Source: an uncultured Clostridia bacterium (lineage in GTDB: Bacteria; Bacillota; Clostridia; Tissierellales; Peptoniphilaceae). Taken from it: DNA of 36,470 nt. The first letter of the stretch is position 1, and every line of letters begins with the position of its first letter. The notes under the pieces are model-generated. The model ran no database searches. It saw only the letters and a list, made by a program, of their open reading frames with translations, and was not told where the DNA came from. Where the stretch lies: the NCBI GenBank assembly GCA_947254025.1, contig CAMYBS010000011.1:1-36470 (forward strand), read 5' to 3'. The position numbers and the translations under genes were made by a program. This document shows, in pieces, positions 15,576-23,479 of the stretch.

Positions 15576-16517
15576 ATGAGTCCAAAATACGAAGATATTC
15601 AAGAGCTCATTAGGAGACGAGCAGACCTTAACGCAAGGCTGAAGCTTCTTCCTTACGATGGAACGCCAGAGGTAAAGACTCGTGGAGATAATAAATATCT
15701 TTATGTAAGAAAAAGAGAGCTTGGCAAACAAAAGTCATCCTACGTTGGTGTATATAGCGACGAACTTTATAATATTTTGCTTAGCAATGCAAGAGAAGCG
15801 CGTGAGATAAAAAAAGAATTACGCACACTTGATAAGGAGCTTGCTAGCCTTGGCTACGAAGAAGCTAGTCTATCAATTAATGTCATGAAGAATATTGATT
15901 TTGCAAGGGCCAATATGAAGACAAATATATATGATCAAGCAGTTCTTGAAGGCGTCGGAACAACATTTCCACAAACAGAAGAAATTATAGACAATGGCAA
16001 GGTTAGTGGCGTTAAAGCAAGTGACGTACAAAAGATTTTGAACTTAAAGCATGCCTGGGAATTTATACTTGATAATGATGTCATCACTTGCAAAAGCGAT
16101 TACTATATGCTTTCACAAATAGCAAGCTTAGTTAACGAGGGCTTCTATATAGATGGTGGACGTATGAGATCATTACCGGTTGGCATAGGTGGATCAAACT
16201 ATTTACCGCCAATACCTATAGAAGCAGATGTTAAAGATGATATAAATAGCATCACTTCAGAAGATGCTCCAGCTATAGACATAGCTATAAAACTATGCCT
16301 ATATACAATGAAGAAACAAATATTTCTTGATGGCAACAAAAGGAGCGCAATAATTTTTGCCAATCACTACTTAATAGGTCACGCAGGAGGCTTTTTGGTA
16401 ATACCAGAGAATGAAGTAGAAGAGTTTAAAAAATTACTAGTAAATTATTATGAAGGAGAAGATCCTAAAATTATAAGTGCTTTTATGAAAGAGAAGTCAT
16501 GGAAAAGATTAGAATAA
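15576..16517 (+). CDS. Fic-fold protein lacking the catalytic histidine
   Basis: A 313-residue protein. The ATG at 15576 with GGGAGG upstream is chosen; the frame is open further back (to 15471), but that part lies in repeat T1 and the promoter. The C-terminal Fic core reads Q-I-F-L-D-G-N-K-R-S-A (Q248 to about 258), against the H-P-F-x-[DE]-G-N-[GK]-R consensus. The phosphate-binding loop is intact, but the histidine that activates the target hydroxyl is replaced by Gln. The N-terminal roughly 100 residues are charged and helical, with a segment K-Y-L-Y-V-R-K-R-E-L. Fic enzymes usually transfer AMP to proteins and may act as toxins or host-interaction factors; without the His the usual reaction is doubtful. 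The downstream element E3 begins on the last base of the stop codon. Confidence 0.85.
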   Translation: MSPKYEDIQELIRRRADLNARLKLLPYDGTPEVKTRGDNKYLYVRKRELGKQKSSYVGVYSDELYNILLSNAREAREIKKELRTLDKELASLGYEEASLSINVMKNIDFARANMKTNIYDQAVLEGVGTTFPQTEEIIDNGKVSGVKASDVQKILNLKHAWEFILDNDVITCKSDYYMLSQIASLVNEGFYIDGGRMRSLPVGIGGSNYLPPIPIEADVKDDINSITSEDAPAIDIAIKLCLYTMKKQIFLDGNKRSAIIFANHYLIGHAGGFLVIPENEVEEFKKLLVNYYEGEDPKIISAFMKEKSWKRLE

Positions 16518-16757
16518 ATTTCGCATTCAAACGAGCCCTTGAGCTTGTTAAGTTCATGCACCAAGAGAACGAGCGAAGCGAAGTTCGATTGGTTATGCAT
16601 GCCTTATTCCAGAGATTACAAAGGTATGGAGCGTTAGCGAACATAGCTTTGAATTAATCTTACGGATCCCTCCTCAGCAATACTCACGTACGTTTAGTAC
16701 GCTCCGTTTGCTTCGTCAGTCCACATCGCCCAATCATCTCGCTTGCTCTGCGAAATT
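16517..16757 (+). repeat. TIR-flanked repeat element E3
   Basis: Ends AATTTCGCA (16517-16525) and TGCGAAATT (16749-16757) form a perfect 9-bp inverted repeat. The right half (GCAATACTCACGTACG, TACGCTCCGTTTGC, then AATCATCTCGC) aligns with the interior of E2. The left half has its own long hairpin (CATGCACCAA with TTGGTTATGCATG around 16555-16602). Its right end merges into direct repeat T2. Confidence 0.7.
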
Positions 16758-16850
16758 AGTTCGGAGCAGATAAACTATTTTAATAAATAAAACATAAAAC
16801 TCATTGGGGAGCAAATGCATTAAAAATTTGGTGCAAATGCTCCCCATTTT
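16753..16850 (+). repeat. Direct repeat copy T2, contains terminator
   Basis: Second copy of T1 (15416-15520), starting AAATTAGTTCGGAGCA. The 46-base terminator core 16805-16850 is identical to 15474-15519, and its stem spans 16806-16819 with 16832-16845. It ends transcription of the Fic gene. Confidence 0.85.
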
Positions 16851-16867
16851 ATTTTGCAAATTTATGC

Positions 16868-16873
16868 TATAAT
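16868..16873 (+). promoter_or_regulatory. Extended -10 promoter for the membrane protein
   Basis: TGC directly before a perfect TATAAT at 16868-16873, with no good -35 box. It lies directly after the T2 terminator, about 30 bases before the start codon. Confidence 0.55.
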
Positions 16874-16903
16874 ATATTTATAAAGCAGATAAAGGAGTTT
16901 ATT

Positions 16904-17839
16904 ATGAACTGGATTAATGCATTTGAAATAATTTGCTACATAATCGTCAGTCTATTTTTGCTTGACGTCATAAAGAAGAAAAACTGGAACGAAGTATACA
17001 TGTTTATATCAGCAGCGATAGCAGGCTTCTCACTGGAGCTATTAGCAGTGCGGCTAACAGACATCTACCACTACTCGAATCTCTACTACATAATGATAGG
17101 CACAGAGCCGTATCAATTTCCATTCTTTGGTGGACTTATGTGGGGCGCAGTAGCAGTCTGTGCATTTAGACTTGCAAAGAAATTTAAGCTAAGCCCAATA
17201 ATGACAGCGCTTCTATCAGGCTTCTTCGTTGTGTCCATGGACCTGCTTCTAGACGTTGCAGCCATAAGACTATCAGGCGGCTTTTGGTTCTGGGATGGAA
17301 GAGATATAAATTTAGTCATTGACCATCATACCTTCATGTCCGTAATATGGGTAAACTTCCTTGGATATATGTTTGAGACGCCATCGATAATATATTATTC
17401 AGAAGTCTATTGGCGTCGCAATGAAAAATCCATAATAAAAAATCTAATTGCTGCCATAATCATCGGCCTTATGTCAGTTGCAACAGTTGGCATCTTAAGC
17501 TTTATATCACTTAAGCTAAACGATATAACGGACGAATGGTTTTCCTGCATTGCCTTCGTTATTTTGTGGCTGTATATATTTATAAGGCTTATTAGAGAAA
17601 TAATTATAAAGAGAAAGTTTATTAAGATAAAACTAAACGACCCTGCACTGACAATCTTTTGGCTTGCACTATATCTTTACTGTTTAGCGGGGCTTGCACA
17701 CTTGGGCATACTAGGCGCAAAACCTATATACGCTGCGCTTTGCTTGGCGCTATCTCTTGGAACAGTGCTACTTACTTTAATTACTTTTAGTGCTGATGAT
17801 GAAGATCTTAGAAAGGAGCTTCAAGATGAAGAAAAATAA
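16904..17839 (+). CDS. Polytopic membrane protein, CruF/DUF422-like
   Basis: A 311-residue protein with about eight hydrophobic helices and an AAAGGAG ribosome-binding site. The first 170 residues recall the carotenoid-biosynthesis (CruF/DUF422) membrane family: E-L-L-A-V in the second helix, F-P-F-F-G-G-L-M-W-G, M-D-L-L-L-D-V-A-A, G-F-W-F-W-D-G and F-L-G-Y-M. No carotenoid genes are near, so the function is unknown and this likeness is a pattern judgement. The last 14 residues overlap the start of the transporter gene at 17826, so the two are likely co-translated. Confidence 0.65.
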   Translation: MNWINAFEIICYIIVSLFLLDVIKKKNWNEVYMFISAAIAGFSLELLAVRLTDIYHYSNLYYIMIGTEPYQFPFFGGLMWGAVAVCAFRLAKKFKLSPIMTALLSGFFVVSMDLLLDVAAIRLSGGFWFWDGRDINLVIDHHTFMSVIWVNFLGYMFETPSIIYYSEVYWRRNEKSIIKNLIAAIIIGLMSVATVGILSFISLKLNDITDEWFSCIAFVILWLYIFIRLIREIIIKRKFIKIKLNDPALTIFWLALYLYCLAGLAHLGILGAKPIYAALCLALSLGTVLLTLITFSADDEDLRKELQDEEK

Positions 17840-18875
17840 TAAGCTTAGCGCAATAATTTGCGCGATATTAGCGGCAGTTTTTTATGCGTTAAATACACCA
17901 TTGTCAAAAGTTTTATTAAAGAACATCTCACCGACATTCATGGCAGCCTTCCTATATCTAGGAGCTGGCATAGGCGTTGGCTTTATGTACCTATTTCAAT
18001 ACAAAAAAGAAGACAGCTCAATGCGCTTAAGTAGAGAAGACCTGCCATATACTATACTGATGGTGGTCTTAGACGTCATTGCACCCATATTTTTAATGAT
18101 AGGTATATCCATAGGCTCATCAGCAAACGCATCACTTTTAGGAAATTTTGAAATTGTCGCAACAAGCATCATTGCTTTAGTATTTTTTAAAGAAGCAGTT
18201 TCGAAAAATCTTTGGATAGCGATAGTCTTCATAACAGTTTCAAGTATAATACTTTCATTCGAGGGCAAAGGAGCGTTTAGCTTCTCATATGGTTCGCTAT
18301 TTGTAATACTTGCAACGCTTTCGTGGGGACTTGAAAACAATTGCACAAGGAAAATTTCAAATAAATCAAGTTATGAGATAGTTACGATAAAAGGGATATT
18401 CTCAGGACTGTCATCACTAATCATCTCATTCGTCATCGGGGAGAAGCTTCCTGAATTTAGATACATTCTCTACACACTTTTACTAGGCTATGTGGCTTAT
18501 GGCTTAAGCATCTTCCTATACGTAAGAAGCCAAAGAGACTTAGGAGCAGCAAAGACAAGTGCATACTATGCCATCGCTCCATTCATTGCAAGTTTTTTGA
18601 GCTTTCTAGTTAATGCAGAAGCCTTGAGCGCTTCGTACTTCATAGGCTTAGTATTTATGGTCTTAGGAACCGTCTTTGTAGTTATGGATACAATCATAAT
18701 GAAGCATACACATCTGCATACACACACAATAGTTCATACACACGACGGCTATACACATACACATATCTTTACTCATGAGCATACACACAAGCACTTGCTT
18801 AACGAGGAAGGCAAGAGCCACAACGACTTTTTAAACAGCGAAGAACATAAAAGACTGCATAAGAATAATTTATAG
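17826..18875 (+). CDS. EamA/DMT-family transporter with histidine-rich tail
   Basis: A 349-residue protein. The ATG at 17826 (AAAGGAG upstream) lies inside the preceding gene; the frame is open further back to 17790. Ten hydrophobic helices in two EamA halves fill residues 8-290, typical of the drug/metabolite transporter superfamily (for example Y-A-L-N-T-P-L-S-K near the N-terminus). From about residue 294 the tail carries 12 His in 30 residues in H-T-H and H-x-H pairs, plus more His at the very end. In EamA proteins the C-terminus is normally cytoplasmic. Such a tail would bind Ni, Co, Zn or Cu, so it may sense or deliver metal. The substrate is unknown. Confidence 0.85.
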   Translation: MKKNNKLSAIICAILAAVFYALNTPLSKVLLKNISPTFMAAFLYLGAGIGVGFMYLFQYKKEDSSMRLSREDLPYTILMVVLDVIAPIFLMIGISIGSSANASLLGNFEIVATSIIALVFFKEAVSKNLWIAIVFITVSSIILSFEGKGAFSFSYGSLFVILATLSWGLENNCTRKISNKSSYEIVTIKGIFSGLSSLIISFVIGEKLPEFRYILYTLLLGYVAYGLSIFLYVRSQRDLGAAKTSAYYAIAPFIASFLSFLVNAEALSASYFIGLVFMVLGTVFVVMDTIIMKHTHLHTHTIVHTHDGYTHTHIFTHEHTHKHLLNEEGKSHNDFLNSEEHKRLHKNNL

Positions 18876-18898
18876 ATGAAAGAAATTAATAAAAACTA

Positions 18899-18943
18899 TG
18901 GGGGAGCAATTGCAATAAGATGTGCATAAGATGCTCCCCATTT
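18899..18943 (+). terminator. Third GGGGAGC-type terminator (T3)
   Basis: GGGGAGCA (18901-18908) pairs with TGCTCCCC (18932-18939), with inner GCA/TGC pairs. It is a diverged relative of the hairpins in T1 and T2. It ends the membrane protein-transporter unit. Confidence 0.75.
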
Positions 18944-18995
18944 AAATATTAAAAAAATTTCATATATATTTCATATATATAAAGAAGAGAAACGA

Positions 18996-19036
18996 TTGAT
19001 TATTGTTTAAATATATGATAAAATTACTTTATCATA
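18996..19036 (+). promoter_or_regulatory. Promoter and inverted-repeat operator of the surface protein gene
   Basis: TTGATT (18996-19001), a 17-base spacer and TAAAAT (19019-19024). TATGATAAA (19014-19022) and TTTATCATA (19028-19036) form a perfect 9-bp inverted repeat covering the -10 box and start region. That is a likely repressor site or 5' RNA hairpin. Confidence 0.55.
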
Positions 19037-19072
19037 ATAAAAAATTTTGTATATAAGTTTAGGAGGATTGTA

Positions 19073-22000
19073 ATGAAAAAGAGACTACTTTCACTACTAC
19101 TAGTCATGATGATGCTTATTACAGCTATGCCACTTGCAGCAGCGCAAAGCACAAACAATTACAAAGTTGACTGGTTAGTACAAAACAATATCGTTCAAGG
19201 AAGGGGAGACGGTGAGCTTTCACTAGGCAAAAACATCACTAGAGCAGAGTTCACTAAGATGGTTTTAGCCGTAACAGGTGAGCTTAATCAAGCTAATCTA
19301 TATGCAGCTGCGTCTGCATTTAAGGACGTAAACAATCATTGGGCGAAAAACATAATTAGCTACGCAACACAAAGAGGCTACCTTGCAGGTTACCAAGATG
19401 GATCATTCCGTCCGAATGCACATATAAAACTAGATGAGTGTATAGCGATACTAGCAAGACTAAACCCAGACTTTGCTGAGCCAAAGGTAAAGACAGGTTA
19501 CTGGGCACAAGCCTACATTGACTATGCTAAGACAAGCGGAATTTTAAATGGCATTGCAAACACAAATAACCTTAAGACCTTTGCCACAAGAGAGACAGCC
19601 TTCAACATGGTATATAATGAAGTTCAAGTCTACACTTTTGTTAATAAGAAGATAGCTGAAGAAGCTCGCAGACTTCTTGAAGAAGATGCAGCAAAGAAGG
19701 AAGAAGAAGCTAGAGAAGAAGAAGCTAGACAAGCAGAAGCTAGGAAAGCAAGAGAAAGAAAAGAACGCAGAGAAAGACAAGAGCGTAGAGAAAGAGAAGA
19801 ACGCTTAGATAGATACTATAGAACAGAGTACAACGTTTACTTTAATTTAGGAAGCGGATATGTATTTACAGATAGATTACTAGCAAATACTTTCTATAAA
19901 TTACCTCTAGCACCATCAGTTGCGCCAAGTGGTAAAAAATTCAAAGCGTGGAGTGTCAATGGCACTCATTATTATAATGAGGGAGCATATGCACTTGTAG
20001 ATGGAGATTTATATATAAGCCCAGTATGGGAAGTTATAACTACACCACCAACACCAGAGCCACCTACACCACCTACACCAGCACCAACAGAGCATAAAGT
20101 GGAAGTAATTGGCGGTGTAACAGACCATGCTGAAGCAGCGAAAGGAACACGAGTAACAGTTACAGCTACAGTGGAACCAGGTAAAAAATTTGTAAAGTGG
20201 GTGACAACAGGTTTAAACCTAACAGAAGCGCAAAAGAAAGAAAATCCATTTACATTTACAATGCCAGCAAATGACGTTAGGTTTACAGCTGTAATTGAAG
20301 ACGATGCATCAGCAGGCAAAACTTATAAGGTAACAGCGAAAGAGGCTAAAACAAGCGAAATAAATGCAGCAGAGGGCCAAGAAGTTAAAGTTACAGCTGA
20401 AACTAAGCCAAACATGGAATTTGATAAGTGGGAAACAACAGACTTAAACCTATCAGAAGCGCAAAAGATAGCAAATCCACTTACATTCACAATGCCAGCA
20501 CATGCTGTTACAATCACAGCAACATATAAAGATGCGCAAACACCACAACCACCAGCAAAGAAAAAGTTTAAAGTAGAATTTATAACTGAGTACGGAACAA
20601 AACCAGCTGACCAAGAAGTAGAAGAAGGGAAAATGCCTACAAAACCAGCTGAATTAACAGATGAAGCTTATGACTTCAAAGGCTGGTATTTAGAAGAAAC
20701 GCATATAAACAAATATGAGTTTAATACAGCAGTGACAGGTAATTTAAAACTATATGCAAAGTGGACAAAGAAAGAATACACTGTAAGTTTCAATTTAAAT
20801 GGACATGGTGAAGCCATAGAAGCTAAAAAAGTAAAGCGTGGAGAGAAAGTAACAGCACCACCAGCACCAACAGCAGAAGGCTTTGACTTCGGCGGCTGGT
20901 ACAAAGATGAAGGACTTAGTCAAACTTACGATTTCAATACAGCAGTAACAGGCGATATAACACTATATGCAAAATGGACAGCAATTGAATATAACGTTAC
21001 AGTTGAAAAAGCAACAACGACAAAAACTAAAGCAGCAAAAGGCGACTCAGTAACAATCAAAGCAGAAGAACCAGCAGATCAAGAACAAGAATTTGATAAA
21101 TGGGAAGCAGAAGGCATAACACTTGAAGAAAGTCAAAAAACAAGCAAAGAAATAACAATAACAATGCCAGCTAATAATGTAACAATCACAGCAACATTTA
21201 AAGCTAAAACACCAGAGCCACCAGTAGTTACAGAACACACAGTAACATTTGACTACAAAGGACACGGAACAAATACTGATTCAAAAGTAAAACATGGAGA
21301 GAAAGTAACAGCACCGGCACCTGCACCAACAGCAGAAGGCTATGACTTCGGCGGCTGGTACAAAGATGAAGGACTTAGTCAAACTTACGATTTCAATACA
21401 GCAGTAACAGGCGATATAACACTATATGCAAAATGGACAGCAATTGAATATAACGTTACAGTTGAAAAAGCAACAACGACAAAAACTAAAGCAGCAAAAG
21501 GCGACTCAGTAACAATCAAAGCAGAAGAACCAGCAGATCAAGAACAAGAATTTGATAAATGGGAAGCAGAAGGCATAACACTTGAAGAAAGTCAAAAAAC
21601 AAGCAAAGAAATAACAATAAAAATGCCAGCTTCTGATGTAAGCTTTAAGGCGACATACAAAACAAAAGAATATAAAATTACAGTAGTTGATGCAAATGCC
21701 AGCCAAGCTAAAGCAGCAAAAGGCGTTCAAGTAAAAATTACAGCAAACGAAATAGAAGAAAAAGTTTTCGAAAAATGGGAAGCAGAAGGCATAGAATTAA
21801 CAGAAGATCAAAAGACAAATAAAGAAATAACAATAACAATGCCAGCTAAAAATGTAACAATAAAAGCAACATATAAAGCTAAAACACCAGAACCACCTAC
21901 ACAAACAAAGTATAAAGTAACAGCAACAAAGGCAACAGCAAACCCTACAGAAGCAGAAGCAGGAGCAGAAGTAAAAATCAAAGCAGACGAGGCAGAAGAG

Positions 22001-23323
22001 GGACAAGAATTTGCAGGCTGGGAAGCAGAAGGCATAACACTTGAAGAAAGTCAAAAAACAAGCAAAGAAATAACAATAACAATGCCAGCAAATGCTGTTA
22101 CAATCAAAGCGACATTTAAAGATAAAGAAGCAGATAAAGTTTTTGACATTGAAAAAACAGCCTCACAACTTGGAACATATACAGTAACTTCAAATAATCA
22201 AAATGTAGAACAAGCAAAGGCTGGAGATACTATAACAGTTAAGGCTGAAGCATCTGAAGGATATAAACTTATAAAAATTGTTGTAGATGTTAAAGAGATT
22301 CGTAAAAGTTTAGAAATACTTTCAAGAAATGAAGATGGTAGTATCATCACTTTCAAAATGCCAGATTGCAATATAAAGATACAAGTTTTGTATTGTCCTT
22401 CAGAATCGCAAATCAAAAATCAAGTATTTAATCAGCTAAAGGAAGCAACAAGAGAACTTAAAAACAACTTTACGCTTGATATTGATTTAACAGAAATTGA
22501 TGTTAAGGACTTTGAAGGTGAAGTTATGGCGGGGTTTAATGATTTTAATGCAGAAAAGGAAGGAACATACTTTGATGCTATTTTATCTGGATTTAGCTAT
22601 AAAAGTAAAAATCCTGAAGATCAAATTAAAAATCATCATTATATAGATGTAAACCTTTCATATACTCACACAAAAGAGCAAGAAGCAAAAGTTGATAATT
22701 ATGTATCTAAAGTTATTAGTGAAAGAAGAATTAGTGAAGCTGAAACAGATTACGAAAAGGTAAAGGCTGTTCATGATTACATCATTACAAATGCAGCATA
22801 TTTCAAGCTAACAAGATCGACTGACAAGATAACTATTGGGTTAGTACAAGAAGGAAACGAAAAGTTTAATACAGTTAATGGCGTTTCAGTTCATTCACCA
22901 TACGCTTTATGCGATGATGATAACGAAAAGAATGTTGGTGTTTGCCAAGCATATGCAGGTCTATTCCAAAAGTTTATGGATAAGCTTAATATAAAGTGCC
23001 ACTACGCAACAGGATATGCAGGCGAAAAACATGCATGGAATATAGTTGAAATTGGAAAAAAATATTACAACATTGATCTTACATTTGATGATCCAGCAAA
23101 CGCTTCAGGAGAACAACAAGGACCAAAATCAGGTCTTGAAAATTATGAATACTTTTTGAGAGGCGATAGATTTTTTAATAACCCAGGTAAAGATGACATT
23201 CCACATACAAGATATAACTTAAAACATATCACTGTTGAAGATGAAGATTATGAAGACAGAGCAAAAGGATACCTTGATAAAACACAAAATGCAAACCAAA
23301 TAAGTATAGATCCAGCAGCATAA
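19073..23323 (+). CDS. SLH-anchored surface protein with InlB-type repeats and transglutaminase-like domain
   Basis: A 1416-residue secreted protein with ribosome-binding site AGGAGG. Order: signal peptide (1-25, ending A-A-A-Q); three SLH repeats (about 28-72, 82-128, 138-185) for binding cell-wall polysaccharide; a highly charged E/R/K helix (196-245); a Pro/Thr linker (about 323-342). Next, to about residue 1040, are two kinds of repeat. One is Flg_new/InlB B-type (F-x-G-W-Y..Y-D-F-N-T-A-V-T-G-D-I-T-L-Y-A-K-W). The other is 'divergent InlB B' units ending in T-M-P-A-x-x-V-T-I-x-A-T-(Y/F)-K. The C-terminal domain has a transglutaminase-like triad: C1291 in G-V-C-Q-A-Y-A-G, H1320 in H-A-W-N, D1335 in I-D-L-T-F-D-D. 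All three are present, so protease or crosslinking activity is possible. Adhesion or matrix remodelling at the surface is inference. Confidence 0.93.
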   Translation: MKKRLLSLLLVMMMLITAMPLAAAQSTNNYKVDWLVQNNIVQGRGDGELSLGKNITRAEFTKMVLAVTGELNQANLYAAASAFKDVNNHWAKNIISYATQRGYLAGYQDGSFRPNAHIKLDECIAILARLNPDFAEPKVKTGYWAQAYIDYAKTSGILNGIANTNNLKTFATRETAFNMVYNEVQVYTFVNKKIAEEARRLLEEDAAKKEEEAREEEARQAEARKARERKERRERQERREREERLDRYYRTEYNVYFNLGSGYVFTDRLLANTFYKLPLAPSVAPSGKKFKAWSVNGTHYYNEGAYALVDGDLYISPVWEVITTPPTPEPPTPPTPAPTEHKVEVIGGVTDHAEAAKGTRVTVTATVEPGKKFVKWVTTGLNLTEAQKKENPFTFTMPANDVRFTAVIEDDASAGKTYKVTAKEAKTSEINAAEGQEVKVTAETKPNMEFDKWETTDLNLSEAQKIANPLTFTMPAHAVTITATYKDAQTPQPPAKKKFKVEFITEYGTKPADQEVEEGKMPTKPAELTDEAYDFKGWYLEETHINKYEFNTAVTGNLKLYAKWTKKEYTVSFNLNGHGEAIEAKKVKRGEKVTAPPAPTAEGFDFGGWYKDEGLSQTYDFNTAVTGDITLYAKWTAIEYNVTVEKATTTKTKAAKGDSVTIKAEEPADQEQEFDKWEAEGITLEESQKTSKEITITMPANNVTITATFKAKTPEPPVVTEHTVTFDYKGHGTNTDSKVKHGEKVTAPAPAPTAEGYDFGGWYKDEGLSQTYDFNTAVTGDITLYAKWTAIEYNVTVEKATTTKTKAAKGDSVTIKAEEPADQEQEFDKWEAEGITLEESQKTSKEITIKMPASDVSFKATYKTKEYKITVVDANASQAKAAKGVQVKITANEIEEKVFEKWEAEGIELTEDQKTNKEITITMPAKNVTIKATYKAKTPEPPTQTKYKVTATKATANPTEAEAGAEVKIKADEAEEGQEFAGWEAEGITLEESQKTSKEITITMPANAVTIKATFKDKEADKVFDIEKTASQLGTYTVTSNNQNVEQAKAGDTITVKAEASEGYKLIKIVVDVKEIRKSLEILSRNEDGSIITFKMPDCNIKIQVLYCPSESQIKNQVFNQLKEATRELKNNFTLDIDLTEIDVKDFEGEVMAGFNDFNAEKEGTYFDAILSGFSYKSKNPEDQIKNHHYIDVNLSYTHTKEQEAKVDNYVSKVISERRISEAETDYEKVKAVHDYIITNAAYFKLTRSTDKITIGLVQEGNEKFNTVNGVSVHSPYALCDDDNEKNVGVCQAYAGLFQKFMDKLNIKCHYATGYAGEKHAWNIVEIGKKYYNIDLTFDDPANASGEQQGPKSGLENYEYFLRGDRFFNNPGKDDIPHTRYNLKHITVEDEDYEDRAKGYLDKTQNANQISIDPAA
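20884..21620 (+). repeat. Near-identical long internal duplication in the surface protein
   Basis: About 278 bases at 20884-21161 recur without visible difference at 21343-21620, an offset of 459 bases (153 codons, in frame). Other repeat units of the same gene are much more diverged, so this copy is recent or kept identical by gene conversion. Slippage between copies would change repeat number without breaking the frame. Confidence 0.9.
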
Positions 23324-23345
23324 ACAATTATAATATCAAAATACT

Positions 23346-23379
23346 AAGTAGATGTACACAACGTGCATCTACTTTTTTA
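23346..23379 (+). terminator. Terminator of the surface protein gene
   Basis: AAGTAGATG (23346-23354) pairs with CATCTACTT (23366-23374), followed by a T-run. Confidence 0.88.
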
Positions 23380-23479
23380 TCAAGAAAACTTTCATAAAAA
23401 TAATTTATAAAAATTAAGAAACAATATAACATATAGAATATTTTAAATATGTTCTGGGTATATATGCTATGGTGATGAT

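Noticed and set aside
20323..22054. Minus-strand open frames and CRISPR-like repetition in the surface protein gene
   Set aside because: The repeats are in-frame protein repeats of variable unit with no spacer-repeat structure; the minus frames are shadows (Cys/Phe-rich).
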